NCBI GenBank assembly: GCA_019915135.1
Contig: JAHLMK010000004.1
Location: 1,612,001 to 1,676,000 of the forward strand
DNA length: 64,000 nucleotides
Direction of reading: 5' to 3'
Source of the DNA: Strobilurus pachycystidiatus
Lineage: Eukaryota > Basidiomycota > Agaricomycetes > Agaricales > Physalacriaceae
A program made the position numbers and the translations under genes. Positions 36,629-51,639 of the stretch are shown here, piece after piece. How positions within the stretch are numbered: the stretch's first letter is position 1; every line of letters starts with the position of its first letter. The notes beneath the pieces were generated by a model. It made no database searches, was not told the origin of the DNA, and saw nothing but the letters and a program-made list of their open reading frames with translations.

Positions 36629-37113
36629 CTTTCCTTCGATTGTTTCACGAATCCCCTAGCTGTCTTCGCACAACCGTGTGCGCCAAGTCTTTCCTTATAT
36701 CTCTCCTAGGTTGAGAGTGTGACTTTCCATACCTAGTCTACGACTATATCTTCATTGACCTCGTTCTCATTGTTTCTCAGGTGTCGTTTACTTACGCGTT
36801 GTACTGCAAACTTATCTCCTAGTACCCACACCAGCCTGAGGCAACCATGGATTGCATGGAAATGACATTGCTACTTACAACAGCCTTGAGAACGACATAG
36901 ACATGGGAATTTCCTAGCTACAACGCGTCGGGATAGGCCATTTGCGCGTAGGAGATGCGCACAATGGATTTCATGATGTCGTAAGTATCTACACATTGAA
37001 ATACTTGACGCTTGTACGCAGTGTCAGTCCATGTAGTACATGTAGCTGATTCCAGATTGAGTGCCTTTCCAATTCTTCTTTCTCGCCATCACTGTCACCA
37101 TCCGTCTTGTTGT
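36629..37113. other. Intergenic, convergent 3' ends
   Basis: The two F-box genes converge here. No coding or repeat structure is supported. Confidence 0.5.
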
Positions 37114-38688
37114 TCACGAACCAGCATATGTCAAGTTCATGCAAGGGTGCGACGGGCCACCGCGACTGCACCATTCCCACAAATATGTCACCATCGAATT
37201 GTAAAACCCGCTGCTATGCAGAGTCCGCAGCAAGGGAACCAATATCCCACCGTTCGATTGGACGGAAAGCTGCTGCACGACCTCGTTTGTTATGTGGGAG
37301 ACCGTCCCAATGTTCGTCAAGCGAAGATCTGTGAGTGTCGATCCTAACCGAAGGAAAGTCGTGAGATCTTCGGCGGTGATGTTCCCATTGTCATAATGAA
37401 GGACAGAAAGACGACATCGGGAGCGTTCCATGCAATCAATGACTGCGTGAAATGTAGGGAAAGTATCTCCTTCCTCTTCTTCTCCATGCGTGTGGATCAC
37501 AAGACTGGAAAGCTTTGGAGCGGTAAGGTGTGTGAGGATCTGTTCAACCGGTCGACGACCATCCGCGCCCGGAGCGATAGGATACGCCGTTAGAGTCAGG
37601 TCAGAAAGTTCTTCACATGTCGCGTCGACTAAGGTCGCGGTAGCGGGATGGTAAGGTTCTTCGGTTCTGACGCTGCATCTCTGGATGTTCTTAGCTTTAC
37701 CTAGAAGCCTCAGAACAACGCCTGGAGTGGGTCCGCCAGTCGTATGAAGGCGAGTGGGAACATATGGATGGTCAGAGGAATAGGTATGAAGCTTTTCCCA
37801 CTGTAAGGGGAATATATTGAGAGGAAGATCGACATCGAACGTTTCATAAGTGCGGAGGAGTGGGGCAACATCAAAGACCTCGATGTCATGCGAACCAATG
37901 TCTTCGTCGTCGAAAAATTCCGAATTCAGGAAAAAGACCTTCTGCAAGGCCCCGAATTTTCGGCGTAAAGGCGCCAGACCTGCAACCATGTCAGCGGGAA
38001 GCATGAGATACAGTTCCTGGATCCGTGAGGCAAAAGGCAGAAGGAGGGTGGGAATATGGGCCGGTAATCGTCCGTCAAACGTCGACGAGCCATGGTCACA
38101 TATACAGAGGGACAAGTTGGACAGCCCTGCACGACTCAGATGTTCGCCGAGATGCTGCAAATACCGATAGCTTCCATCAGAGAAGTTGTCGTCGGTAACG
38201 ACGATGTCGATGAGCGACCAAAGAGATGGACAATTCAGGACCTCTCTCCTCCAACGCTGACAAACCAACTCTATTGTCCACAGCGCACTTCTCTTTGGGT
38301 GAAAATGCCACTTGACAGCCCCCTCCAATTTCTCACAAGTTCTCGCGACAGGGAAGTCGACTGTGAAGGAGAATATGTGGGTGAGAATTTCGGTGGGAAG
38401 CCGGCGGACTGGAGCGAGAAGGAGCTTCTTCTCCTGGATGCGCTTGGACAGATGTTGGGTCTCCTGGTCAAGAACACCGAGCTGCGCATTTATGTGATCC
38501 ATCTGGGCCATGAGGTCTGCCCGAAGAGTCCATAACCTGTCCACATTCCTAGATGTTCCCTGATAGCGGCTCTGTAGGTCCGTGATCATCGTATGGATAG
38601 CCTCATCTTCATGAGGACTTGGGATGTCATTTGTTCTTGTAAGACGATCAAGGAAAGAGTTTCCCGACCGGACATCCTGGTCGGACAA
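37114..38688 (-). CDS. F-box protein with N-terminal coiled coil, 5' end uncertain
   Basis: A continuous frame of about 524 codons. The order is typical of the large Agaricomycete F-box family: DRLTRTNDIPSPHE-type start, a coiled coil of about 60 residues (VDRLWTLRADLMAQMDHIN, later TQHLSKRIQEKKLLL), then the F-box APVRRLPTEILTHIFSF with VCQRWRREVLNCPSLWSLI, then leucine-rich-like repeats. No ATG opens the frame at 38688 (the codon is TTG). The first internal ATG is at 38589, but conserved sequence lies upstream of it, so a short 5' exon beyond 38688 is likely. It is divergent from tubulin cofactor D, 246 bp away. Confidence 0.78.
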   Translation of the reverse strand: MSDQDVRSGNSFLDRLTRTNDIPSPHEDEAIHTMITDLQSRYQGTSRNVDRLWTLRADLMAQMDHINAQLGVLDQETQHLSKRIQEKKLLLAPVRRLPTEILTHIFSFTVDFPVARTCEKLEGAVKWHFHPKRSALWTIELVCQRWRREVLNCPSLWSLIDIVVTDDNFSDGSYRYLQHLGEHLSRAGLSNLSLCICDHGSSTFDGRLPAHIPTLLLPFASRIQELYLMLPADMVAGLAPLRRKFGALQKVFFLNSEFFDDEDIGSHDIEVFDVAPLLRTYETFDVDLPLNIFPLQWEKLHTYSSDHPYVPTRLHTTGGPTPGVVLRLLGKAKNIQRCSVRTEEPYHPATATLVDATCEELSDLTLTAYPIAPGADGRRPVEQILTHLTAPKLSSLVIHTHGEEEEGDTFPTFHAVIDCMERSRCRLSVLHYDNGNITAEDLTTFLRLGSTLTDLRLTNIGTVSHITNEVVQQLSVQSNGGILVPLLRTLHSSGFYNSMVTYLWEWCSRGGPSHPCMNLTYAGS

Positions 38689-38934
38689 TACGTAGGAGGG
38701 AATGTGATGATTTGGGCAGGGACATAGTTCGGAGCTGCAAGCTTGCCAGTCTGTATCGTGCGAAGGGCCTATTCAAATTGTTCAATGCTGCTTTCCAAGA
38801 CAGAGAGGTAGGAGAATCAACCTGGCATGGATTCCAAATAGGTGCACGGCTTAGACGGTTGAGCAAAGCCAAGATGAGCAGGGCACCGCCACCGGACTTA
38901 CGGACAATACACCTCTTTAGGAACGCTCATGTGA

Positions 38935-41900
38935 ATGGAGGACGACATCGACGAGCGAACGCTATTCAGCGGGTTTGATAAATACGACGAGTTCCTCAAT
39001 CATCAGAATCAGTTTTTGTCCCTCGATCTCGCAGTTCAGCCCTCTGCAGAAGAGGACAAAACGGAGGAGGCCCTTTTCAACAAGCTAACGCTCATCGTGC
39101 GTCAGAATCACCCCCACATTACGGAGGAAATTCACCAAAAATAGCTCGACACCTATCAAGAACAGGCCTACCTGCTGGATCCGTATCTGGAAGAGCTCGT
39201 CTCGCCTGTTGTGGATAAATTGAAGCAATATGCAACCGAGTCGGTCGCTGACCCGTCCAAACAATTCTCCTCGGATAGAGTGACGCGTACTTCGCTGCTT
39301 ATGTACCAATATGTCAAATTTCGTGGATACAAGACCATCAGTAAGTCTTGATGAAATCGGCATCCTCTCAATGTACTAGCTGATCGTGACATAGTCAGAT
39401 TTCTCCCTCACGAGATCAACGATCTGTCAATCGTTTTGGGTTTCTTGAAAACTCCTGGGAACTTCGTATCGGATCCTCAACAATGGGCGTTGCGATACAT
39501 CTTTCTAATATGGCTCTCCCTGATATGCATGCTGCCATTCGATCTGGCTCAATTTGATGAGGATGGCGAGGATAGCACGGCGCGCGATATCGAGACGGTT
39601 GGAAAGACCTATATGACGAGCGCTGGGTTGGAACGGCACGGCGCGTCCCTCTTGCTGTCGCGCATGTACATGAGGTTGGTCTTTACTATAACACTCTCCG
39701 CCGTCGTTCATTCTCGCAGAAAAGACACACCAGAACGTCTGCGGGCTTTTCTACAATGGACTCTTGCCACGAAAGATCTCTTCTCAGTATGTTGTCATCT
39801 TTGGTGTCTCGCATCTCTGATTCCTCCTCAGATTATCGGCTCCCTGCAGGTTCTCTGTGAAGTCCTCAAGTCCGGCCCCATAGCTCAAGTTGAAGTCGTT
39901 CTGGCCGAAGTAGCATCCATATCGGCGGTGCTTGACAGCTCCTCATTCTCTGCTAACACAGTGGTCCGGAAGTACAAAACCAAGTTCATATCTCGCTCTG
40001 CCTTGCGGCTTATTCCAACGAAAGCACAACTGCAGGAAGGTGCTGACGTTCCGGAATCTGTCGAAGTCATTCTTGAACAACTGTTCGAGGTTCTCCAGGA
40101 CAAAGTATGTGACCTGCTTTCCGCGATTCAATTCTTCAATTTGTATAGGATACCATCGTACGATGGTCTGCCGCCAAGGGAGTTGCCCGTGTAGCGAACG
40201 TCTTACCTCCAGATTTTGCCGATCAGGTGTTGTCAACGATAATGGGCTTGTTCTCGATCCACTCGATAGCTGCGGCATCCATCTATGACATGCCGTCCAT
40301 AGCCGAGGCTACATGGCACGGCGCGTGTCTGGCTTGTGCTGAAATGGCGCGTCGTGGGCTAGTGAGACCCGAATTACTATCGGAATTGGTTGACTGGCTC
40401 TCCAAGGTAAGCCTGTTGGCGCCTACGTCGTGACTTCTGTCTCAAGGAGTCGCCTTAGGGTCTATACTTTGACTTGCGGAAGGGTGCCCATTCCATTGGC
40501 TCGAACGTGAGAGATGCATCGGCATATGTAATTTGGGCGCTTGCGAGAAGCAAAGATCCTTCTGAATTAGCACCGTACGCCGACAGGCTTGCACGTCAAC
40601 TCGCTACGGTGGCGTTATTCGATCGCGAAATTCACATTCGAAGGGCAGCTAGTGCCGCTTACCAGGAGAACGTTGGCCGGACAGTAAGTCGGTCTTGAAG
40701 TCGCCCCGTCATGCCCATTCATTTTGGTTCATTAGAGCTTATTCCCGCATGGAATTGACGTCTTGCGGAAGACAGACTTCTACGCCGTCAGTATCCGCAG
40801 GAATGCCTTTCTGGTAGCTGCTCCCCAGGTCGCAGAGTTTGTCTACGTCTTCGGTTCTTCTTTCAATCCGTTCATTCGAGTTGCAGGCACTCGGAGTATC
40901 GACATGCTTTACTAGATCACTTACTAGACGTCCCTTTGAGGCATTGGGACGCCGTGATGAGAACCCTAGCTGCGCAATCTGTGCGCCTAATCTGTTTAGA
41001 AGATATGGCCACCTTGGCCCCTCATTCGTTTGCAAAAGCCGTAGGTTCAACTCTGTCAACCTTTACGTGCGCCGTTCTGATCTGGGTAATACAGAGACGT
41101 CTGTTGGAGTCAACTGATAACGCAGATATACATGGAGGTCTCCTCGCTCTAACCGAATTGTCTATCGCCTACAATGACACAGCAAGTTCCCCAGATGCCG
41201 GAGAAAACGACATGCGGAGAGTTCGTGTTTCTGTTCACGATTTCATTTCGATAATAATCACACCTCTAGATTTTTGCGTGTCTTTCAATAATTCCGCACA
41301 ACGTTGTGATAGGCCCGCGAAATGAGATCATCACTGCAGCAGCATGCGAGCTCATCGCGCACACCGTGACGTTGACGGAAATCGAGTTACAGGCTGGATC
41401 CTCGGTACCTATGTGGAGACAAATTCTTGATCATGGCCTCAAGCACCGCAGCGTCTCTGTACAAGAGGCAGCTGCAAATTGCATGAATGCGATCAGCAAG
41501 CTGGTTGACTGTTCATCGGTCGTACAAAGATATGTGATTTGTTCACCTTGAGGTTTCCTTTACGTTGACATAGCCCTACTGCACGTTGATTCGCGAGCTC
41601 AGATCAGGGTCTCTTTCTAGTCAACAGAGTTTAGGCCGCGTTTTGGGGTCCGTTGATTATAATGCATTTCCAGCGTGTCTTTCGGAAAGCATTGAGTGCC
41701 TCTTGCAGTGCATTAAACCCTCGGTATGACGCTTTTTCCCTGAACCCGTGTCGCCCGTGTTCACCTTTGTTTCAAAGACGACGGGCATCAACGCCAATAT
41801 TGAGGTGAGGCACAATTGCTACATCGCCATCCCCAAGATCATCTTGAACGTGGCGCCTCAGCTGCCCCAGAGTGAGTGTATTCGATCTCTGGACGTTCGA

Positions 41901-43228
41901 GCGCTTATCTGTGAAAAGGATTATCACCACACGCGTTCAACTCGCTCATCGATGCGCTCATTGGCGGTCTTGAGGATTACACCGTCGACGAACGTGGCGA
42001 TGTGGGCTCTTGGATCCGCGTAACCTGCATAAGCGGTCTGACCACCGTTGCGCAAACCCTGGTGTCTTTCTCTAAGGCTATTGAGGACTACGACGCGTAT
42101 TTTCCACCGCAGAAATATCATATGGCTGTTAGTGGGATCCTAAGGCAGGGTCTGGAGCGCCTGGACAATGTGCGCCACGAAGCCGGGGAGTGTATAGTGC
42201 GACTCCTAGGTCTTCCTCGACCCGACGTACCTGACCCCGAACGCTGGGATCTACCCAGTGCACCATTCTTGCGCCAGTTATTCGTGACGTAGGTTCCATC
42301 TACCTATCCGTCACATTCATTTGCCTGACTATTCAGCGAGGACACCGATGCCGACTGGAGTAATGGTGTCTGGCTGTTCCCGAAGGCGGTTCAATTGCTC
42401 GATATCCCATACTATCGGAAAGCTGTCCTTCAAGGGCTCATTACTAGTTTGGGTAGCAGGACTGAGAGCACTGTGAGTTTGCCGTTGATAATTCAGTCGC
42501 AACGGCGTTTGACGTCTACCGTCAGAATAAACCCGTGGCGACGAGCTTGGTGACCTATACCAAGTCCCTACCTTACGACGACAGTGATGCGTACACCCTT
42601 GTCGCATTTGGGAATGACTTGATGGCACATGCGAGAGCCAAATTCAATTTCAACGCCGTAGTCGTGCCAGTGCTACAGACCTTCAACGTTCTACTGGAAG
42701 GTGGCGCTCTTGTCGGTTTGGCATCGAGCGAGGCGGGCAGTGAAGCGTAAGAATACCACTGCTTTCTGAAACTTTGCGTTTGTAACTGATGTATAGGTTG
42801 AACTCTCTTCACATCATGGCATCCCGCCACATCGGCAAGCTCAAGAATGTGCAGCGTATTCACGAATGCATGAAAATGTACGTCTCAATTTTCTTGCCAA
42901 TGGTATGAATGCTTATGGGCCTCCAGCGTTGTGAATCTTCTCGCTTATGCGCCGGTGGTTGACAAATGCATTGCCAGTATTGAAGACTTCCTCGGTCATC
43001 AGTTTCCGAGTGTGAGTATCTATGCCATTCCTAATCGCTTTGCTCAAGAATGCGCAGATCCGTTCGGACACCGCCGAGTATCTGTATCTTGTGTTGCAGA
43101 GTATCGACATGGACAAGGAGACAGATGAGGTCGAAGAGGTTCTGCTAGAGACGGAGTGGTCCTCTTCTGACGTTGCAGTTGTGAAAGAAAGTGCGAAGAG
43201 GGTAGTAGATTTATTCCAGAATGTATGA
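38935..43228 (+). CDS. Tubulin-folding cofactor D
   Basis: A long multi-exon gene whose order matches TBCD/Cin1, the HEAT-repeat chaperone that captures beta-tubulin in alpha/beta dimer assembly. Landmarks: YQEQAYLLDPYLEELV, LMYQYVKFRGYKTIIRFLPH, TSAGLERHGASLLLSRMYMR, DTIVRWSAAKGVARVANVLP, ATWHGACLACAEMARRGLV, NVRDASAYVIWALARSKDP, FDREIHIRRAASAAYQENVG, LFPHGIDVLRKTDFYAVSIR, ELRSGSLSSQQSLGRVLGS, RLSPHAFNSLIDALIGGLED and GDVGSWIRVTCISGLTTVA. An apparent TAG at 39142 lies in a 48-bp intron (39097-39144, GTGCGT..AAATAG). About fifteen introns were followed and all keep frame, some by less obvious acceptors. The gene looks functional. Confidence 0.93.
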
Positions 43229-43389
43229 TTATGCTGAGCCAAATGCATCATGACCGACCCGTGGGAACACTTGATCAAGTCGTCATTGACAGCGACGCCA
43301 TCCTCGCTGCTTCGTTCATCGCCTGAGCCAGTCTCGAGCAGCGTATCTTTCCGTTTGGTCGACACCGTTTGCTTGATTTATCTGCGAAA

Positions 43390-45439
<2,050 letters not shown>

Positions 45440-48016
45440 AATACAAGTCGAGGTAATGTCTTTCACGAGCACTATAAAGGACCATCCACAATACCCAGTA
45501 TACGCCCTTACTTTGGGAGATAATCATTTTTGACAACTAGTACTACGTATCGTTCCGAGCGTTTCTTGCTCCAAGAGACGGGTTTTCTGCAGCTGACGAC
45601 TAGTGGCTTGATCGTGGCGCTATGTACCTATCTGAAGACTTGTCGGAGTAGGGAGAAGCTTTTGCAGCTTCGCTCTCGTTCTGATCCAGAAGGGCGTCGT
45701 TCACCGAAATTTCAATTTCTAAACTGCGTTGCGTAAGTAATGCGATACCGGGGGACTTGCAATTGCCTTGTAGCGACGAGGCTCTGGGTGGAGGTGGGAC
45801 GGGCAACCGCTGGGGACTGTTTATCACGATTTACGGATCATGGACCCGTATTAGATGGAACGCATCATGGTGGGCGCCCACAAATCAACTTTAAGGTCGC
45901 GAGGTTTACCTTGCCACGCAACGATATCGCCAAGGGAAACCTTGCCGACTTATCGTAACCTGAAAAAGGTAACAACAAGGAAGAGAAAATGCACGAGTTC
46001 AAGGGTCAAAGCATGCAAAAGCATGGCGCTTACTGTAAGCCCTTTGTGCAATGTGAGTACGTAGGGCCATATGCATACCGTGACGTCGAATCTTATCATT
46101 GTCAAGTCCGAGTCTCACTTTTTTGAAGAACAATGAAAATGGAGATGAGTCTGAATGAATTGAACGGACAGGTACAGTACCGTGTCATAACTATTTGGGT
46201 TTTGTCACCAGCAGCCCGCCCCGAGTCCATGGTCCCCCGTTGTGGCCTCGTGTGGGCGGACACGTTCACGGTTCAATCGATAAGAAATAAGCGCTTTGCG
46301 TGGGGAGCGAAAACGCGTTGAGCGCACGCTTTAAATTATGGAAACGAGCGTGACCAAAGGGTACCCGATTGAGGGACACCCATGGCCACCGGCGTAGATC
46401 AGAAACCGTCCCACTGAAGAGGCAGGTCTGAAGCCTCGTTTCCGGTGATGTCCCTAAAAGACAAGTTCGAAGTGAGTACTGCAGGGGATGGCCAACCGGA
46501 GGTCACGGAAGGGAGGCGAGTAGCCGCGGAAGTTCTGAGCCTATACATAGGCAGCCAGAACCCAGACTTGACTCGGAGCGGTTACGATGTACTTATTGGA
46601 GGTGAAGATTCAGAGGTATAACGTATCAATGACGGCGAACACGGTTGTTGATCAATTAGATAGATGTCATGCAATGCAATGTGTGTGTGTGCACATCTTC
46701 GAGGAAAGCAAATGGAGAGCTTCCCGTTTACATAGAGTAGGAAATGATGCGGGGGGTGGGAAGGCGTTTTGTGGTGATTCAGATGGGGGCCTAGGCTATG
46801 TACGCCAGTGCAGGATGCAACACTAGGGGCGACATCTCGCCAACCGTACTTGGCAGGTTGGGGTAAAGCCTGCCTTCCGCGCAAGGTGACCGACGATATG
46901 ACCAATACCTGTACGTGGGCGACAGATTCAGAGGCGATCAATATACGACGGTCTTACTCCAGATCGTTGTAACTGGAATTGATCGTGTGTAACGCGGTAT
47001 TTGAGGGATAAGTACCTCGGGGTAATTCTTGTGGCCCAAGTTCGCGGCAGGAGTATAGGGAGACACGCACATTGAGGTTTACCCGGTGCGGAAACGGACA
47101 GGCAGATGGGGTCACCGGTCACCTTTCTGTAAGAGATTGAACTGCATAGAGTACTATGTAGCCGGAGAACATGGAAGAATGCAATGATAGCGAGCAATAT
47201 AGATATAGGGTGACACCATGGCCAGGGGATCGGAGGAGAGCCGTTTAGGTTACATACCATACATCAGGTTGGGAGGTGTGGACCAAGGATGGGGCCGGAA
47301 TGAGGCGAAACGTGATACTACCGATGTCAAGGTTTGGAGGCGGGACGTAGATCAGACGGATCCGGTGCACACTTGCAAGACAATTTGCCGAGTTGAAGGG
47401 AGACAGCTGCGCGTGCGACGACAGAGGGCGGATAGCCACGAGTCGGCCGTAAGCAAACAGCAGCCGGATGGCAGCACGGGCAGTGGAGGCGATAACGTCG
47501 TTGGAAAAGGCAAGTCGATGCCCAGAAGAGATCTGGGAGAAACATACCGATCATGAATGATTGGAACAAGGCAGGACCTCAACGGACAGGACCTGGTCAC
47601 GAATCAATATCAGCGAGCAATTCCATTGATAAAGCCGACCCTTGCCTCACCCACGAGATACTTTGTGGATGGACATACAAGGCAACTTGAACACAAGCGA
47701 GCCGCCGAAAGGGAAGTGGTGATGGAGGCGTGGCATACCGGGAGCCACAGAGTGATATGAGCAGACGCACGATAAGCCGCGCATAATTCGCAGCAGACGG
47801 GGCAGGCGGGCGCAGGCGAGGACACGGCAGACTGGCGTCAGAGGCGTGGTGTGCTAAATGCGGACGGATAATAATATGAAATGAGACTGTCATCCGGGCA
47901 TGTTATGCACCCCTTATATCCTTGCCTTTTGGGGCCATTAGGGCTGCTCAATTCTCTTCAATTCTTTTAAAGACCACCCACCTTCTTTTCTTTGATTTCT
48001 TTCTTTCCGCTGTCCC
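45440..48016. other. Long intergenic region, nothing recognised
   Basis: About 2.6 kb without a supported gene. Scattered short frames on both strands have no domains or convincing splice sites. A GT-dinucleotide run lies near 46681-46692. The last 100 bp before 48017 are CT-rich, consistent with a promoter of the next gene. Confidence 0.5.
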
Positions 48017-50517
48017 ATGCATGACCCCCATGGCTTCTCCCTCAATCGCAAACGCAAGGCCGACAGCGACGACTGCCAGGACGCCCCGCCCCCCGACATC
48101 GTGGTCGATGCCCTGCTCGTCGACCAGCCGGGCGGCTCTCCGAGCTCTGCGAGCAGCGCCTCTGCGCCGCGCCAGCCCTGTCTAGCTCCCGGCGTCATCT
48201 GGCACTCGTCCTCGTCCGACCACTCCATGCTTCCCGCACCCTCAAAACGCCCGCGACACGAAAAGCGCGCCATTTCGCCGCGTCCTGTGCCCTCCCGACG
48301 GCCTGTCCGGCGTTTCCCGGCCAGGATATCGCCCGCCCGGCCTCCCCCAACCGACAGGTGCGGTAGCGACGTCGAGGACATCGGGGTCATTGGCAGTCCA
48401 TGTTCGGAGCCAGGACCGTCTTCCGGCTCCCTGCTCTCACTCCGTGGGCCACCGAAATCTCTGGCATCGCCACCACCCTCGCTTGCCCCCGCTCTCCCCA
48501 CCATTGCTCTGGATCCCTGCTCTCACCATATACCCCCGCTTCTACCGCTGGTCAACCGTCAAAGTCTGAAGGAGTTGGACTTGGACATTATTCTACGTAA
48601 TCCTCAACTCCGTGCGTCCTATTCTACCCTTGTTACCGTACACTGTACCTCGATCTAATATCATGCGTAAAGGACATGATCTACTATTCGATTCCGGCCT
48701 CCAGTTCCGTCCCACGGGCGGCAAACGCAAGAAAGAGCTCTCTGAAAAGTACTGGAACGCCGTAATAACTGAGCTCGAGACGGGATGCACATGTGTTTCG
48801 TTCGACAGCGCAAGTCAACCACATCCCACAGTCGTCTGCGCCTGCCAGCATATTCCCTTACCATCAGATACACATGTCTCCAAGATACTACCCTCCCTCG
48901 GCATAGCAACTATCCGAATGCCGTCTCGCATTCGTCCGCTCCTTACAGAATTCCTCGAAGTCCTCATAACCGTCCTACAACCTCTCTCGAGCATCTCAGG
49001 CATGTACGTAAATCCAGGATCCTTCAGGAGCCAGGTCCAGGAGCATAGCGAGCAGGCTAAATACATTCGCTCCATCTTCGACCCAGTGCTCATCGAGCAA
49101 GAGCTTAACCATCGCGTCTTCGACCCTTCGGGCCTGTTCCGCGCCATTGGCACTACCCTCAAAGCCCACTGCGCTCCCATAAGGGATTCCTTAGTTTTAG
49201 CTATGATTCGAACTGCTGAGGCTGCAGCGTGTAAGCATAGTGGACAAGCTAGCAGATCCGAGCCCATTCGAGCTCTACGTCAATGCATGGACATCCTAGA
49301 ACTCATGAAGCTGGTACGTGTCCGGTTTATCTCCTTGCGTCCGAGATGCTCAACGTTCGTCCTTCCAGGACATTGCCAACCATCAAATCCAGACCCTCCA
49401 ACCGTATTTGAAGCGATCAGCAGGTCACTGGGAACTGAGGACTTTCAAAGCTCTACAATGCAACTCCTCTTTGACAGTCACGAGAGAATGGATCTGGCGC
49501 GCACATTCATCTATGCTTTCACGTTCCAGAGTCCTCATTCATCCTTCCTACCCCGACGGCCTCAATCATCGTAAATTAAATCGCAATCAGCAGTTGTATA
49601 TCGCAACGCTGAAGGGCCTAACCGACTTGATATTTACTCCGCCCATCCACATTTCGCCGTCCTCGTTACCCAGCCCCTCGGCGACGCCCCCTGCCTGCCC
49701 CACCACCCCACTTCCTGGATACCCAGAAACGTTCTACCTTGACAACAATCGGCTTGTCCTCCTCAGTGCCGATATCGCAGACCTGACGGCCCTTTACATG
49801 TTCCTGCTCCTGTATCGCCAACTACTCTCCATAAACGGCAACTCCGGCACTCCGTACACTCCCAGAGTGGACACGTCCGTCCTAGTGAAACTCAAGAATG
49901 AAATTCGGGACATCGGTTCTTCGCGTCTCGGGCACTGTTTCCTGTTCCCAGACTCAGTTGACAAGGACGACGAGAAGCGGCGGCGTGTCAAGCACGATGT
50001 CGTTCTGCAAATCGCTATGCGGGCGAAGGAAAGTCAATTCAGATCATCGCCTCGCTCTTCCCCTATCCCCTCGCCTTCGTCCCCTTCCGCGCCACCCCCT
50101 TCATATACAGCAACTATACCCTCTGCGCCCTCGCCCTCGCCCTCGTGCACGTCGATTGGCCCCGTTCCAGACGAACGTACAATAGCACTTGCCCAAAAAT
50201 GGGCAGATCTCAACATCCTGCCTACCTCGCCACTCGCGAACATGCTTCGAGACCGCCTCCGTGATGTCGTCTTCAATGCCGTCGTTGCGATGTCTTACCC
50301 AGGCCGCGATGGCTCGGTCGGGAAGCTCTCGAGCGAGGACTTCCTCTCGCTGCTGGGCTGCAGCCCGGCAAGCGATATGTCGTCCGGGACCGGAATGGAA
50401 CCTCTTGCAGAAGAGATCCGCTGTGTCGCCGAGAAGATCTCACGTCTTGCTCTCATCCATCTCAATGCATTCTTACCCTTGTACGAGCATCCGAAATTCT
50501 TGGAGCTCATGGCGTAA
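48017..50517 (+). CDS. TCP11/Sok1-family protein
   Basis: Three exons. The N-terminal 190 residues are Pro/Ser/Arg-rich and disordered, with basic clusters (SLNRKRKAD, PSKRPRHEKR). The rest follows the T-complex 11 family: KYWNAVITELETGCTCVSF, LTEFLEVLITVLQPLSS, IRSIFDPVLIEQELNHRVFD, AIGTTLKAHCAPIRDSLVL, RQCMDILELMKL then DIANHQIQTLQPYLKRSAGH, and a long C-terminal part with a low-complexity Pro/Ser spacer near 50050-50150. Sok1-type proteins in yeast suppress loss of cAMP-dependent kinase; the biochemical role is unclear. Intron 1 (GTGCGT..GTAAAG) and intron 2 (GTACGT..TTCCAG) keep frame. Ends at TAA 50515-50517. Confidence 0.85.
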
Positions 50518-51639
50518 TGGCTCAGCATCCCCAACCTCCCTTTTCGTTCTCATTCACACACATTCAATACGGACATCTCTGGATACCTCCTTCATCATTT
50601 TTTTTACTTAATTATTACCATTGCATCTTTCTTTCTTTGACTTGGTTCCCGCGTTCTACCTACCCTCTTGGCATTTTTGTTACGATGACTGTACGATACT
50701 AATTTCTTGGAAGACAACACACAAAGTAATCCGTGGCGAAAACATCCGCGCCCTTAAAAATATTATAACACTTGCATGATTCGACAGGGAAGGCTTGCTC
50801 ACACGCGCTAACAATGACACTTGATCTGCATTTGATTAAGAGCACCTCGCATGGTCAGCCCAATTGCCGGTTCGAACATACTCAACACACCACTATCCAA
50901 CAAAGGCAGGTTCGACGCGAGGTTGCATTAAGTATAATTGAACGACTCCCATTAGGCAGTTATACTACATGGAATGCACGAGGTGCTCTAACCCCGCGAA
51001 TCTACACGGGTGCCTTGGACGACTTGGGAGCAGGAACCTGGCGGGAACCAAAGATGAGGCGAGAATTGTATTTGCCTATAACGTTTTTGAAGCGTGGCGT
51101 CATTTCCGACGACACGGTCAGCTTGCACTTTCCGCAGAGTACGGATCTCATTGAGCGTCGTAAAAGGTCGATATCAATTAAACGGACCAGGGAAGACGAC
51201 GTGCACTGGGCGTCAGCTGATAACAGCGATGTTCTCGATAAAAGAAGCCGAGCTCGAGCTCGAGCTTCCCACTTCGCGGGATTCACAGTCTCATAGTTAC
51301 GGTGGGACTAGCGCCGACTGAACACTGGCACTGGACAGGCTCCCTAGCCCCAGAGAGGCAGTAGATGTCGAACTTCATTCATTCGATTTACGTGACTCGC
51401 AGCTAGGTATCGAGCAGCATCCAGATTGACGCCCGAGTAGACAGCTGCAAGTATCCGCGTGTGGGCAGGAAAAGACCGATCCAGCGTAAGCAAATGTCAG
51501 GTCGGATGCTTCGAGTTCCTAGTACTAGAGCCATGGGCCTAGGGTGTTGACAAAGTATAGATCCAGGTCAGCGTACCGTGGGTGTTCAACCTCACGGCCC
51601 CACAGTATTGAGCCACGGTCGCAGCATGTCGCAACAATT
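50518..51639. other. Intergenic, nothing firmly recognised
   Basis: A 174-residue plus frame at 50772-51296 has no domain and a weak start; I do not call it. A (GAGCTC)-like palindromic run, CCGAGCTCGAGCTCGAGC, sits at 51249-51266. Confidence 0.45.

Noticed and set aside
37114..37700. Possible transposon terminal repeats near the F-box genes
   Set aside because: I saw no inverted ends or target duplications around the F-box pair.
39142..39144. In-frame TAG in tubulin cofactor D
   Set aside because: It is the 3' end of a 48-bp intron (39097-39144). Splicing joins NKLTLI to LDTYQEQAYLLDP, which matches the family.
45440..48016. Several 60-120 residue frames on both strands
   Set aside because: None has a domain or a coherent exon model; treated as intergenic.
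50772..51296. A 174-residue plus-strand frame
   Set aside because: No domain, no splice signals and an unconvincing start. It is probably chance in a GC-rich spacer.
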